From Chloroflexota bacterium (GTDB taxonomy: Bacteria > Chloroflexota > Dehalococcoidia > Dehalococcoidales > JAFGLR01), in assembly GCA_016210585.1 (NCBI GenBank), contig JACQTX010000200.1, positions 1 through 33,507 on the forward strand: a stretch of 33,507 bases of DNA, written 5' to 3'. Shown here piece after piece: positions 6,935-15,120 of the stretch. A program made the translations under genes and the position numbers. The notes beneath the pieces were generated by a model. The model was not told the origin of the DNA. It saw nothing but the letters and a program-made list of their open reading frames with translations, and did no database searches. Position 1 is the first letter of the stretch. Every line of letters begins with the position of its first letter.

Positions 6935-6963
6935 TTGATTTGCTGATTGCGGACGGCTATACT
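6935..6963 (+). promoter_or_regulatory. Candidate promoter for the EF-Tu-domain-like gene
   Basis: TTGATT (6935-6940) and TATACT (6958-6963) are 17 bases apart. The predicted start is near 6970, 40 bases ahead of the ATG at 7010. Confidence 0.5.
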
Positions 6964-7009
6964 GTCCTTACCAGAGATAGACCTGCCAGAGCAGAAGGAG
7001 GGTAAGCAT

Positions 7010-7261
7010 ATGCCCGAGGAGCTAGTTGGCAAGGTGTCCGACTTCTTTTCCCGACCGGTTGTGGCTGGTATCAAGATGACGGGGACGCTGAAGGTGGGCG
7101 ATAGTATCCGCATCAAAGGTCATACCACTGACCTGGAGATGGCAATTACCTCGATGCAAATACATAATGCCAATGTCCAGCAGGCCAATCCCGGTGATGA
7201 GGTTGGCATTAAAGTCGCGGACAGGGTGAGGCCAGGGGACTCCGTCTTTAAGGTGTTTTAA
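7010..7261 (+). CDS. Small EF-Tu domain 2-like protein
   Basis: An 83-residue protein that is essentially one beta-barrel domain of the translation-factor type. It has GKVSDFFSRPVVAGIKMTGTLKVGDSIRIKG, then TDLEMAITSMQIHN, and NPGDEVGIKVADRVRPGDSVFKV, which is the second domain of EF-Tu/IF2 without the GTPase. Such stand-alone proteins occur in anaerobes and archaea, sometimes near U32 peptidases; the function is not known. The start is set by AAGGAGGG (6995-7002), seven bases before the ATG. It has its own candidate promoter and is convergent with ribH, whose stop is 12 bases away. Confidence 0.8.
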   Translation: MPEELVGKVSDFFSRPVVAGIKMTGTLKVGDSIRIKGHTTDLEMAITSMQIHNANVQQANPGDEVGIKVADRVRPGDSVFKVF

Positions 7262-7273
7262 GGCTGGCCGAAA

Positions 7274-7741
7274 CTAGCCGATGCTCCTGATGATGTTGGC
7301 CATTTCGATGGCGCTGACCGCAGCCGCAAAGCCCTTGTTCCCCTCTTTGGTCCCCGCTCGCTCAATCGCCTGCTCCAGGTTATCCGTGGTGATGACGCCG
7401 TAGATGACTGGCAGCCCGGTCTCCAGGTTCACCTGGGCGATGCCCTTGGTGACTTCCGCGGCGATATACTCAAAATGCGGTGTCCCCCCGCGAATGACGG
7501 CACCGAGGCAGATAACCGCGTCATAGCGTTTGGTCTGGGCCAGCTTTTTGGCAATCAGGGGAATCTCAAAGGAGCCAGGCACCCAGGCTACCTCTATGTC
7601 CTCCTGGTTGACGCCGTGGCGCAGCAAGGCGTCCTGCGCCCCTTCCAGCAGCTTCTTGCTGATGAACTCATTGAAGCGGGAGACCACCACCCCGAACTTC
7701 AGCCCCTTGCCCAGCAGCATGCCTTCGAACAATCTGGCCAT
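7274..7741 (-). CDS. ribH: 6,7-dimethyl-8-ribityllumazine synthase
   Basis: A 155-residue enzyme that condenses 5-amino-6-ribitylamino-uracil with 3,4-dihydroxy-2-butanone 4-phosphate to give lumazine, the penultimate step of riboflavin synthesis. Motifs are complete: V-V-S-R-F-N-E-F-I near the N terminus, [23 protein letters not shown] with the catalytic His, and the C-terminal N-K-G-x-x-A-A. The length is usual for subunits that form 60-mer or pentamer shells. The ATG follows AAAAGGAGAAGACA. It is the last gene of the ribD-ribE-ribBA-ribH series, separated from ribBA by 202 bases that contain a REP-like hairpin. Confidence 0.97.
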   Translation of the reverse strand: MARLFEGMLLGKGLKFGVVVSRFNEFISKKLLEGAQDALLRHGVNQEDIEVAWVPGSFEIPLIAKKLAQTKRYDAVICLGAVIRGGTPHFEYIAAEVTKGIAQVNLETGLPVIYGVITTDNLEQAIERAGTKEGNKGFAAAVSAIEMANIIRSIG

Positions 7742-7806
7742 TGTCTTCTCCTTTTGAGGCTATTTGGTAGCGCTCCATGCCATCGTTACAAAAACACATT
7801 ACTCCC

Positions 7807-7826
7807 ATTCCGGCGAAAGCGGGAAT
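7807..7826. repeat. REP-like hairpin between ribBA and ribH
   Basis: ATTCCGGC-GAAA-GCGGGAAT is an eight-base stem with one mismatch, the reverse-orientation relative of the hairpins at 5204-5223 and 11105-11124. The remaining bases of the 202-base gap show nothing else. Confidence 0.6.
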
Positions 7827-7943
7827 CCAGGCAGGGGATCAATTGTCTGGATACCTACTTTCGTCGCTATGGTGAAATCGTGTATCTCCACACCCCAGTA
7901 GCAGCAACGGCAACCCAGCACCTGGAAGTGTTACAGGTCCTTA

Positions 7944-9167
7944 TCACTGACTCGTGTCAGTAGTATCAGCGATTTTCAGGAGGTGTCCCAGCTTCTTCTG
8001 CTTGGTCTCCAGGTAGCGGCGGTTATGAGGGTTGGGCGCGGCGATGATGGGTATGGTCTCCACCACCTTCAGGCCATAGCCTTCCAGTCCAATAACCTTC
8101 TTGGGGTTGTTAGTGAGCAGCTTAATCTTGTGCAGGCCGAGGTCAGCCAGGATTTGGGCGCCGATGCCGTAGTCTCGCAGGTCCGGAGCAAAGCCCAGGT
8201 GCAGGTTGGCTTCTACAGTGTCCAGCCCTTTGTCCTGGAGGGCATAGGCACGTATCTTATTGTGGAAGCCGATGCCCCGCCCCTCCTGCCGCATGTAAAG
8301 CAAGACGCCGCGGCCCTCACGGGCGATGCTCTGCAGGGCCAGGTCAACCTGCTCACCACAATCGCAGCGCAGGCTGCCAAAAACGTCCCCCGTCAGGCAC
8401 TCGCTGTGGACGCGCACGAGCACCGGTTCGTCCGTAGAAATATCGCCCATCGCCATCGCCAACTGCTCGTCAGGGTCAGTATCGCTCTTGTAGGCAAAGG
8501 CGGTGAACTCGCCGTAGGTCGTGGGTAGCCTGGCTTCCGCCACCCGGTGCACCAGCTTTTCATGTCGGCGCCGGTAGGCAATCAGGTCCGCAATAGTCAC
8601 AATCTTTATGCCAAACTTCTGGGCCACCACCTCGAGCTGGGGCAAACGGGCCATGGAGCCATCTGCGTTCAGAATCTCGCAGATGACCGCTGCCGGATAA
8701 AATCCGGCCAACCGGGCCAGGTCAACGGATGCCTCGGTATGCCCGGCGCGCACCAGGACGCCGCCATCCCTGGCCCGCAGCGGGAACATATGGCCCGGCC
8801 GCACCAGGTCATCAGGCTTGGTGGCCGGGTTGACTATCGTCCGGACGGTTTCCGCACGGTCAGCCGCTGAGATACCCGTGCCCACCTTGTGCTTGGCCTC
8901 GATGGATACGGTGAAGGCCGTGCCGTGTTTGGATGTATTATCCCCGACCATGAGAGGAATCTGCAGCTCGTCCAGCCGTTTCCCCGCGATGGGCAGGCAA
9001 ATCAGTCCCCTGGCATACAGGGTCATGAAGTTGACAGCTTCGGTGCTGACCTTTTCCGCCGCCAGGACCAGGTCACCTTCATTCTCCCGGTCCTCATCGT
9101 CAATAATGATGACGAACTTGCCAGCCTCAATATCAGCGATTGCGTCTGGAATACTCGCTATTGCCAT
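7944..9167 (-). CDS. ribBA: Bifunctional 3,4-dihydroxy-2-butanone 4-phosphate synthase / GTP cyclohydrolase II
   Basis: A 407-residue fusion that supplies both riboflavin precursors. The N-terminal half (about residues 1-200) is the RibB domain, with the metal-binding acidic loop [10 protein letters not shown] and [11 protein letters not shown]. The C-terminal half is GTP cyclohydrolase II, with the zinc cysteines in [16 protein letters not shown] and the catalytic R-Q-E-G-R-G-I-G. Both active sites look intact. It starts 14 bases after ribE on the minus strand with an AGGTATTTACTATG context. The length matches bacterial RibBA proteins. Confidence 0.97.
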   Translation of the reverse strand: MAIASIPDAIADIEAGKFVIIIDDEDRENEGDLVLAAEKVSTEAVNFMTLYARGLICLPIAGKRLDELQIPLMVGDNTSKHGTAFTVSIEAKHKVGTGISAADRAETVRTIVNPATKPDDLVRPGHMFPLRARDGGVLVRAGHTEASVDLARLAGFYPAAVICEILNADGSMARLPQLEVVAQKFGIKIVTIADLIAYRRRHEKLVHRVAEARLPTTYGEFTAFAYKSDTDPDEQLAMAMGDISTDEPVLVRVHSECLTGDVFGSLRCDCGEQVDLALQSIAREGRGVLLYMRQEGRGIGFHNKIRAYALQDKGLDTVEANLHLGFAPDLRDYGIGAQILADLGLHKIKLLTNNPKKVIGLEGYGLKVVETIPIIAAPNPHNRRYLETKQKKLGHLLKIADTTDTSQ

Positions 9168-9181
9168 AGTAAATACCTCGT

Positions 9182-9811
9182 TTAGCTTACCAGGAAGCCA
9201 TGCTCCTGGAGAAATGCATCCGTTATTCCTGTGCCTTTTGCCTGCTGGAGCTGCTCCACATATTTGGCAATTATGTCTATCTCCAGGTTGACCGGTTCAC
9301 CGGCACGCCGCCGGCCCAGGTTAGTATTGTGCCAGGTATAGTCAACGATGGAAACTGCAAACGAATGTGGGTCTCTGTCCGTTACAGTCAGACTGACGCC
9401 GTCAACGGCTATGAAGCCCTTTTCCACTATGTAGCGCATGATTTCAGCCGGCGCCCCGAAGCTGACCAGCACCGCCCCTTTTGCCGGCGCCAGGGAGATT
9501 ACATAGCCGGTGCCGTCCACATGTCCTTGTACCAGGTGGCCACCCAGGCGCCCGCCCAAGGCTAGTGGTCTCTCCAAGTTAACACCGGATCCTGCTGAAA
9601 GCCGGCCAAGGTTGCTCCGCCGCAGCGTCTCCGGCATGACGTCAACGGTAAAGGAGCCGGTATCAAACCTGGTGACGGTGAGGCACACCCCGTTGACAGC
9701 AATGCTATCTCCCAGAGACATGCCCTGCGTGACCTTCCGGGCCGCTACTATGAGATGGCCGGACTCTAGCGAGCTTACCCTGCCGACCTCTTCCACTATG
9801 CCGGTAAACAT
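9182..9811 (-). CDS. ribE: Riboflavin synthase, alpha chain
   Basis: A 209-residue enzyme that dismutates two lumazine molecules into riboflavin. It opens with the invariant [10 protein letters not shown] and contains the two homologous lumazine-binding barrels, seen as V-N-G-V-C-L-T-V (about residues 39-46) and V-D-G-V-S-L-T-V (about 137-144). Length and motifs are standard. The start lies inside the last codons of ribD (16 bases of overlap), so the two are translationally coupled. Confidence 0.96.
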   Translation of the reverse strand: MFTGIVEEVGRVSSLESGHLIVAARKVTQGMSLGDSIAVNGVCLTVTRFDTGSFTVDVMPETLRRSNLGRLSAGSGVNLERPLALGGRLGGHLVQGHVDGTGYVISLAPAKGAVLVSFGAPAEIMRYIVEKGFIAVDGVSLTVTDRDPHSFAVSIVDYTWHNTNLGRRRAGEPVNLEIDIIAKYVEQLQQAKGTGITDAFLQEHGFLVS

Positions 9812-10932
9812 ATCTGTTCCCCAACGTAGCCGCTGACGACTACGTCCTGGCCCATCTGCTCCACGCGCATATTCTTTAGCTGAATAGAATCAGCTATCTT
9901 GGCTGCCCCGTCACCGGCTACTGCCGTCACCGCTTTCTCACCCCCGATGATAACCGGGGCGATGAAGGCAACCACCTTGTCCACCAGGGCGGCATCAAAG
10001 AGCGAGCCGAGCAGCGTGCCGCCGCCCTCAACGAGCACGCTGGTTATCCCCCGGCTGCCCAGGACGCGGAATAGCTCCTTCAGGTCAACCTGCCCCTCAC
10101 CCAGGGGCAACTCCAGCAACTCCGCACTAGCCGCGTTGAAAGCGGACCTCTCTTCAGGTGTGGCTGGCCGGCCGAGCACGAGCAACGTCTTGCCTGGCTG
10201 CTGAAAGACCCGCGCCGTGACCGGGGTGCGACCCTTGCCGTCCACAATTACCCGGAGTGGTTGCTTCTTCACGGTGCCGCCTTTGCCGCCACAGCAGCGG
10301 ACAGTAAGCTGAGGGTCGTCACTCAGGACAGTATTGGCCCCCACCATAACAGCATCGCTCACGTAGCGGAGGTGGTGGGCATACCGGCGCGATTCAACAC
10401 CGCTGATCCACCGGGAGTCACCGCTCCTGGTGGCGATTTTCCCGTCCAGACTGGCGGCAAACTTGACCGTTACGAAAGGCATACGGGTGGTGATATGTTT
10501 GATGTAGGCCTCGTTAAGCTGCCTGGCTTCAGATTCGTGCTCGCCGGTATAGGTGCGGATACCCTGCGTTTGCAGCTCGCGCTGGCCACCCCCGGCGACC
10601 ACTGGATTGGGGTCGGTCATGGCGAAGTGCACCTCACCAATGCCCGCCGTGATGATAGCCCGGCTGCAGGGCGGCGTCCGGCCAAAGTGGCAGCATGGCT
10701 CCAATGTCACGTAAAGGGCAGCCCCCCGCGCCGCCTCACCGGCCTGCCGGAGCGCCACCACCTCAGCGTGGGCGTCACCGGGCGGCCGGGTGTAGCCCTG
10801 ACCAACTATGGTATCATCCTTGACCACCACAGCGCCTACCGCCGGGTTGGGACTGACCTGTCCCAGGGCCAGCCTGGCTAATGACAACGCCTGCGCCATG
10901 TAGTCCATACAGTATTCATTGTAGATAACCAC
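9796..10932 (-). CDS. ribD: Bifunctional diaminohydroxyphosphoribosylaminopyrimidine deaminase / reductase
   Basis: A 378-residue fusion carrying out the second and third steps from GTP. The N-terminal deaminase has the zinc ligands in H-A-E-V-V-A-L and P-C-C-H-F-G-R-T-P-P-C. The C-terminal reductase has K-F-A-A-S-L-D-G-K-I-A, S-R-W-I-S and V-E-G-G-G-T-L-L-G-S. The longest frame starts at a GTG (10932); an in-frame ATG at 10908, giving MDYMAQALSLARLAL, aligns better with the family and may be the true start. Neither has a convincing ribosome site. It is first in the riboflavin cluster. The 246 bases upstream contain repeat hairpins but no recognisable FMN riboswitch. Confidence 0.94.
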   Translation of the reverse strand: MVIYNEYCMDYMAQALSLARLALGQVSPNPAVGAVVVKDDTIVGQGYTRPPGDAHAEVVALRQAGEAARGAALYVTLEPCCHFGRTPPCSRAIITAGIGEVHFAMTDPNPVVAGGGQRELQTQGIRTYTGEHESEARQLNEAYIKHITTRMPFVTVKFAASLDGKIATRSGDSRWISGVESRRYAHHLRYVSDAVMVGANTVLSDDPQLTVRCCGGKGGTVKKQPLRVIVDGKGRTPVTARVFQQPGKTLLVLGRPATPEERSAFNAASAELLELPLGEGQVDLKELFRVLGSRGITSVLVEGGGTLLGSLFDAALVDKVVAFIAPVIIGGEKAVTAVAGDGAAKIADSIQLKNMRVEQMGQDVVVSGYVGEQICLPA

Positions 10933-11042
10933 CTACAAAATTGCAAACGTGGCAAAGGCGCACGGCTACTGTAAAAGGTAAGTAATCTCCCATGCCCGCT
11001 TTACAGACAGCACCACGAAGCATGAAAATACACAATGTAACC

Positions 11043-11124
11043 ATACCGACCCCGTATCGGAGTACGGGGTAAACTCCAGTCGGTATCCAGACGATACTGA
11101 CTAGATTCCGGCTTTCGCCGGAAT
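11043..11124. repeat. Compound intergenic palindromes upstream of ribD
   Basis: ATACCGAC/GTCGGTAT (11043-11050 and 11079-11086) encloses CCCCGTA/TACGGGG (11050-11056 and 11063-11069). AGTCGGTATC (11078-11087) can alternatively pair with GATACTGACT (11093-11102). ATTCCGGC-TTTC-GCCGGAAT (11105-11124) is a perfect REP-like hairpin shared with 5204-5223 and 7807-7826. No T run follows. The element separates the epimerase gene from the riboflavin genes. Confidence 0.55.
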
Positions 11125-11178
11125 GGAAAAGGGTATTTTCGTAACAATGCTGATAGCTGGCGCGCCGATTACTGACAG

Positions 11179-12168
11179 CTAGCAGAGCACCTGCGGCTTG
11201 ATGTCCAGAAGCTTCAGCATAGCCACGTAGTCCTGAACGGCGGCAGCATAGTCATACTGTGGTTTGTAGCCCAGCTCCTGGCGGGCACGGTCAATGTTCA
11301 TCACAAAGTAAAACCCGGCGACCCAGGGTGCAATCATCGGGTTCAGGCCAGGACCTACTTCGATAAGCTGCTTGCCGAAGAACCTATTAACGGTCTCAGC
11401 GATTTCTCCATAGCTTATGCCCTTGCCGGTGCCGATGTGGAAGACGCGGTGCTTCAGATTCTCGGCGAAGCAGGCCAGCACAATCCCCTGGGCGATGTCC
11501 CGCGTATAGACAATATCTTCCCTTTCATCCCGGCCCTGGGGAATCTTGAGGGGCTGGCCAAGCATGGCGCTTTCGATGATTTTGCTGTGGATGCCCAGCT
11601 CGCCGTGCCTGGTCTGTTTCTCCGGGCCATACACCATGCCAAACCGCAGGACCACTACATCCAGCCCGAAGAGGCGGTTGTAGCTTTCCACCATGTTCTC
11701 GCAGAAGAACTTGGTGGCCCCGTAGATGCTATTAGGGGCTTTAGGATAGTCCTCATCAACGGGCTTATAGGTGGGATAGGCGTATTCGCCGGAAGCGGGC
11801 GCCAGGACGCCCTTGGTGCTAGTATAGACCACCCGCCTGATATTCATCAGCCGCGCCGCTTCCAGGATATTCATGGTGCCATCAACATTGACGTGATAGA
11901 CCATGTAGGGGTTAGCGTCCAGGGCTTTCGGCAGGGAGGCGGACATGTGGATAATCCGCTCCACACCATGCTGCTTGATAACGTTCAATATCCGGGGCAG
12001 GTCCAGGACATCGCCTTCAATGCAGTCAACTTTGTTGAGAATATCTTTGAGGAGCGTGGGGTTGGGGTGCCGGCTGTAGATGACCACCCGCATGCCTCTG
12101 TCCACGAGGGCACGGGTGACCCAGGAGCCAATAACGCCCGACCCACCGGTAACCAGTACTGAAGCCAT
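11179..12168 (-). CDS. NAD-dependent epimerase/dehydratase family protein
   Basis: A 329-residue extended short-chain dehydrogenase. The NAD-binding loop is V-T-G-G-S-G-V-I-G-S-W at the N terminus, the sugar-nucleotide-epimerase type D-V-L-D-L follows near residue 55, and the catalytic Tyr-Lys pair is in Y-G-A-T-K. R-F-G-M-V-Y-G-P lies downstream, as in nucleotide-sugar epimerases. The substrate cannot be assigned. AGGAGG sits six bases before the ATG at 12168, which is preferred over a GTG one codon upstream. Transcription starts from a strong promoter at 12215-12244. It is divergent from the pilus genes. Confidence 0.88.
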   Translation of the reverse strand: MASVLVTGGSGVIGSWVTRALVDRGMRVVIYSRHPNPTLLKDILNKVDCIEGDVLDLPRILNVIKQHGVERIIHMSASLPKALDANPYMVYHVNVDGTMNILEAARLMNIRRVVYTSTKGVLAPASGEYAYPTYKPVDEDYPKAPNSIYGATKFFCENMVESYNRLFGLDVVVLRFGMVYGPEKQTRHGELGIHSKIIESAMLGQPLKIPQGRDEREDIVYTRDIAQGIVLACFAENLKHRVFHIGTGKGISYGEIAETVNRFFGKQLIEVGPGLNPMIAPWVAGFYFVMNIDRARQELGYKPQYDYAAAVQDYVAMLKLLDIKPQVLC

Positions 12169-12214
12169 CACTTGCCTCCTTAAACAACGCTATCCTTGAC
12201 GATAAATCAACCAA

Positions 12215-12244
12215 CTTATACTACTTAGACTTTGCCCTTGTCAA
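12215..12244 (-). promoter_or_regulatory. Promoter of the epimerase gene
   Basis: On the minus strand TTGACA (12244-12239) and TATAAG (12220-12215) are separated by 18 bases. The predicted start near 12208 leaves a leader of about 40 bases to the ATG. Confidence 0.65.
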
Positions 12245-12370
12245 GTCAGGAAACCAGGCCAAGCCCTGGCGCCTGATGCCAATATAGGGGGCATATGCGA
12301 TATGCTTGCTATTGACATACCACCCTTTTGAGTGAAAACGTCCCCCCTTTTACTTTACAACAGATAGGAG

Positions 12371-12376
12371 TATAAT
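12371..12376 (+). promoter_or_regulatory. -10 box immediately upstream of the PilX-like gene
   Basis: A perfect TATAAT lies only eight bases before the ATG at 12385, so a transcript from it would begin at or within a few bases of the start codon. No good -35 box is present at the standard spacing. Confidence 0.4.
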
Positions 12377-12384
12377 CTACACTT

Positions 12385-12855
12385 ATGGTAAGTATGCTGG
12401 GGACAAAAGGTCCGCTGTCCGGTCAGAAGGGTCAGGCCCTCATCAGCGTTATGTTCATCATGGTGCTGGGGTCTCTGCTCTTAGTACCAGTCCTGAACTA
12501 TGCCACCACCATTATCCGGACGGTGAATGCCAATGAGGCCAGGCTGGACGGCTTCTACGCCGCTGACAGCGGCGTGGAGTATGGTCTCTATAAGCTGAGG
12601 GCTGGCCTTTTCGTCCCGCCTGCAGGTGTAACCCTGTCCTTGCCCCAGCAGGTGAATGGCCTCGATGTCAGCATAAATATCGTGATAGGTACCACAACTA
12701 TCACCACCGGTGACACCAGCGATTACGATATCTACGCCACTACCAGCAGAAACGGGAGCACGGTCACCCGGGTGATGGCGGCGACAATGCGGGACGGGAG
12801 CTCGGCGCCTTATATCGTCTGGATTGAAGTGTGGGATGTGCTGGAGAGCCATTAG
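12385..12855 (+). CDS. PilX-like type IV pilus minor component
   Basis: A 156-residue protein with a short basic head, then G-Q-A-L-I-S-V-M-F-I-M-V-L-G-S-L-L-L-V-P-V, a long N-terminal hydrophobic helix. The next segment, F-Y-A-A-D-S-G-V-E-Y-G-L-Y-K-L, is the hallmark of PilX/GspK-like minor pilins (A-A-x-S-G-x-E). The rest is a beta-rich extracellular domain. No classic prepilin peptidase G-F-T-L-x-E motif is present, as is common for PilX_N proteins. It is followed nine bases later by the PilO-like gene. The role, pilus tip or assembly, is inferred from the family and neighbours. Confidence 0.72.
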   Translation: MVSMLGTKGPLSGQKGQALISVMFIMVLGSLLLVPVLNYATTIIRTVNANEARLDGFYAADSGVEYGLYKLRAGLFVPPAGVTLSLPQQVNGLDVSINIVIGTTTITTGDTSDYDIYATTSRNGSTVTRVMAATMRDGSSAPYIVWIEVWDVLESH

Positions 12856-12864
12856 GAGTAGCAG

Positions 12865-13452
12865 ATGAAGCTTGGCCGGAGAGCAATCACGCTGCTCGGC
12901 ATCGTAGTTGCCGTCCTCCTCCTGGGGGCCGTCTATATGCTCTACTCGCGGCAGGCCCGCGCCTACGGTGAAGCGCAGTCCGGCATGTCCGCTGCCCAGG
13001 CCAATTTCCTTAAGGCCATCAACAGCCGCAAGACCATTGAGACCCAGATAGCCCAATCTCAAGAAGAGCTGGAAAAGACCCTGGCCTCGCTGGAACAAGC
13101 CAACGCCGAGCTCTCCCAGTCCGCTATAAGGTTCCCCGGTACCATTGACAATACGGACTATATGGAACTGCTCTTCATTCTATCCCAGGAGCATGACCTG
13201 GAGATTAGTGGCTTGACCATAAGCAAACCGACAGAGACCATCATAGATGAGATTACCTACTCTGCCGTGAAGCTCTCTTTCGGGGTGAGTGGCACCATGC
13301 CCGATATATTTGATTTCCTGTTGGACATCGCTTCTGATGAGGCGTTCTCGACCGCGGCGATTGAAAACCTCGGTGTGACTGCCCCAGAGGCGGCATCCGC
13401 CGGGGCACCATCAGCAGTGAACCTCTCCCTGACCATATACGGGCGGCAATAG
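12865..13452 (+). CDS. PilO-like type IV pilus inner-membrane protein
   Basis: A 195-residue protein with an N-terminal membrane helix (residues 7-27), a periplasmic coiled coil rich in Gln, Glu and Leu (about 40-90), and a C-terminal alpha/beta domain in the position of the ferredoxin-like PilO domain (about 95-195, with Y-M-E-L-L-F-I-L-S-Q-E-H-D-L). PilO and PilN dimerise in the inner membrane and link the cytoplasmic actin-like PilM to the outer parts of the pilus machine. Sequence divergence makes the call partly contextual. A TTAGGAGTAGCAG ribosome site precedes the ATG. Confidence 0.65.
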   Translation: MKLGRRAITLLGIVVAVLLLGAVYMLYSRQARAYGEAQSGMSAAQANFLKAINSRKTIETQIAQSQEELEKTLASLEQANAELSQSAIRFPGTIDNTDYMELLFILSQEHDLEISGLTISKPTETIIDEITYSAVKLSFGVSGTMPDIFDFLLDIASDEAFSTAAIENLGVTAPEAASAGAPSAVNLSLTIYGRQ

Positions 13453-13549
13453 AGAAACAATAACCTCTTCTTGTTTTGATAATTGGTTATTGAAATTTGA
13501 AATTTGTTTGGTGTTTGTATCTTTGATTACTGGTTATTGATAAGGTCTT
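13453..13549. other. AT-rich spacer with short direct repeats
   Basis: A 97-base AT-rich stretch between two GC-rich pilus genes. It contains TTGGTTATTGA (13482 region) repeated as CTGGTTATTGA (13530 region) and tandem GAAATTT units. The composition differs sharply from both neighbours. It may be an inserted small repeat or a promoter region for the PilM-PilN gene. Confidence 0.4.
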
Positions 13550-15037
13550 ATGGCTAGACGTGCGGTAACGTTATTTATTGAAGATAGTGCCATCAAGCTG
13601 GTGGTGACCGATGGCCGGCACGTCCTCAAGTGGGTGAGGGCGCCCCTGGCGCCAGGCCTGGTCACCGGTGGCCTCGTGGCTGATGAGGAGCGGGTAGCGG
13701 CCCGGCTGAAGGAGGTCACATCCCTGCTGGGCCTCAAGACGGCCCGCATTATCATTGGGCTGAATGAGCTTAATGCTCTCTACCGGTTGATTACGCTGCC
13801 GGAGCTGCCTGATGCCTTGCTACCGGAGGCCGTCCGGCGGGAAGCGGAGCGGGTGGTGCCTATCTCCCTTGACGAAGCCTACCTCTCTTACCAAGCCCTC
13901 CCGGTGAGCAAGCTGGAAAAACGTTACTTTCTGGCCGTCTTCCCCCGCCATGCCACCGATGTCCTGGTGAGGACGCTGCGGGCCGCCGGCTTGCAGCCCT
14001 ATCTAATGGACCTGGCCCCGCTGGCCATAGCCCGTCCCGCAGGTGAACCTAGAGCGGTCATCATTGATGTCCGCCGGACCAGCTTCGATATTGTCGTCAT
14101 GGTGGACAATATCCCTGAGGTTATCCGCAGCCTGCCTCTGCCCAGTGAGGCCCAATCCCTTATCGAGAAGCTACCCACTATCACAGAAGAACTGGAAAGA
14201 ACAGTGACCTTCTATAACTCCAGCCACACGGAGAGTCCACTGGATGCGACGGTGCCAGTTTTTGTGAGTGGTGACCTGGCCGATGCCACAGAGTACTGGC
14301 CGCACCTGGTGGGCAGCCTGGGCAATCCAGTCTCCATCCTGCCCTCGCCGATGCAGGCCCTAGAAGGGTTCGACCCCAGCCAGTTCATGGTCAATATCGG
14401 CCTAGCCCTGAAGCCGCTATCACCGGAGCAGGCGGGCACCATTTTGTCTCAGGTCAACTTCAATGCCTTGCCCCAGGTCTATACCCCGGAGCGCTTACGC
14501 CTCGCCCGGGTGGCACTACCGGTGGGCGGCGTCATTGGCCTCGTCGTTATTGGCTACCTGGGCCTCATGGCGCAGAGCACTGGTGCCAACGCCAACACCG
14601 TCCGCACCCAGATAGCTGCTGCCGAGCGCAATGTTGCTCAGGAGAACAAGGCTACCGCCGACGTGAAAAAGCAGCTTGACCAAGTCCAGGCCCAACTCAA
14701 AGCTACCAGCCCCCAGCTTAACCAGGTCAAGGCCATGGCGGGCGCCTATGAAAACACACTGGAAGAACTCAAGACGGCACGTGAGGACCTGCTGGGCGAC
14801 CTGAATGAGATTCTACGCCTGCTGCCGGATGATGCTAGCCTGAAGACCATCAGCAGATCCGCCGGCGCCTGGAACATTGCGGGCAGCGCCAGCGAGCCAG
14901 CCAGCGTCTTTGCCTACGTCCGGGCATTGAGGAACAGCCCCCAGTTTACCACTGCCACCCTTACATCCATAACCACCGGCAAGAGCACAGAGACAGGCGG
15001 CACGGCTACCGTCAGCTTCAACCTTGTGCTGGAGTAG
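13550..15037 (+). CDS. PilM-PilN fusion protein of the type IV pilus alignment complex
   Basis: A 495-residue protein with two parts usually encoded by separate genes. Residues 1 to about 285 resemble the actin-like ATPase PilM: a beta-rich start with V-T-L-F-I-E-D-S-A-I-K-L, a central A-V-I-I-D-V-R-R-T-S-F-D-I phosphate-loop region and G-D-L-A-D near 245. A linker with N-F-N-A-L-P, which resembles the N-terminal peptide by which PilN binds PilM, precedes a membrane helix at about 320-342. A Gln/Lys-rich coiled coil follows (350-420), then a PilN-type alpha/beta domain. Fusion would tether PilM permanently to its membrane partner. The gene follows the PilO-like one after a 97-base AT-rich gap. 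Confidence 0.72.
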   Translation: MARRAVTLFIEDSAIKLVVTDGRHVLKWVRAPLAPGLVTGGLVADEERVAARLKEVTSLLGLKTARIIIGLNELNALYRLITLPELPDALLPEAVRREAERVVPISLDEAYLSYQALPVSKLEKRYFLAVFPRHATDVLVRTLRAAGLQPYLMDLAPLAIARPAGEPRAVIIDVRRTSFDIVVMVDNIPEVIRSLPLPSEAQSLIEKLPTITEELERTVTFYNSSHTESPLDATVPVFVSGDLADATEYWPHLVGSLGNPVSILPSPMQALEGFDPSQFMVNIGLALKPLSPEQAGTILSQVNFNALPQVYTPERLRLARVALPVGGVIGLVVIGYLGLMAQSTGANANTVRTQIAAAERNVAQENKATADVKKQLDQVQAQLKATSPQLNQVKAMAGAYENTLEELKTAREDLLGDLNEILRLLPDDASLKTISRSAGAWNIAGSASEPASVFAYVRALRNSPQFTTATLTSITTGKSTETGGTATVSFNLVLE

Positions 15038-15056
15038 GTGCAAACGGCCCTCTGCT

Positions 15057-15085
15057 TTGACAATGCCGCCACTAGACTGTATATT
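15057..15085 (+). promoter_or_regulatory. Promoter of the GntR-type regulator
   Basis: A perfect TTGACA (15057-15062) and TATATT (15080-15085) are 17 bases apart. The predicted start near 15092 is 29 bases before the ATG, so the regulator is transcribed separately from the pilus genes. Confidence 0.65.
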
Positions 15086-15120
15086 GCAATGGAATGTGTT
15101 AGGTGTTAATACATTAAGAG

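Noticed and set aside
11437-12162. A 241-codon plus-strand frame
   Set aside because: It mirrors the epimerase gene and has no ribosome site; the composition is that of an antisense shadow in GC-rich DNA.
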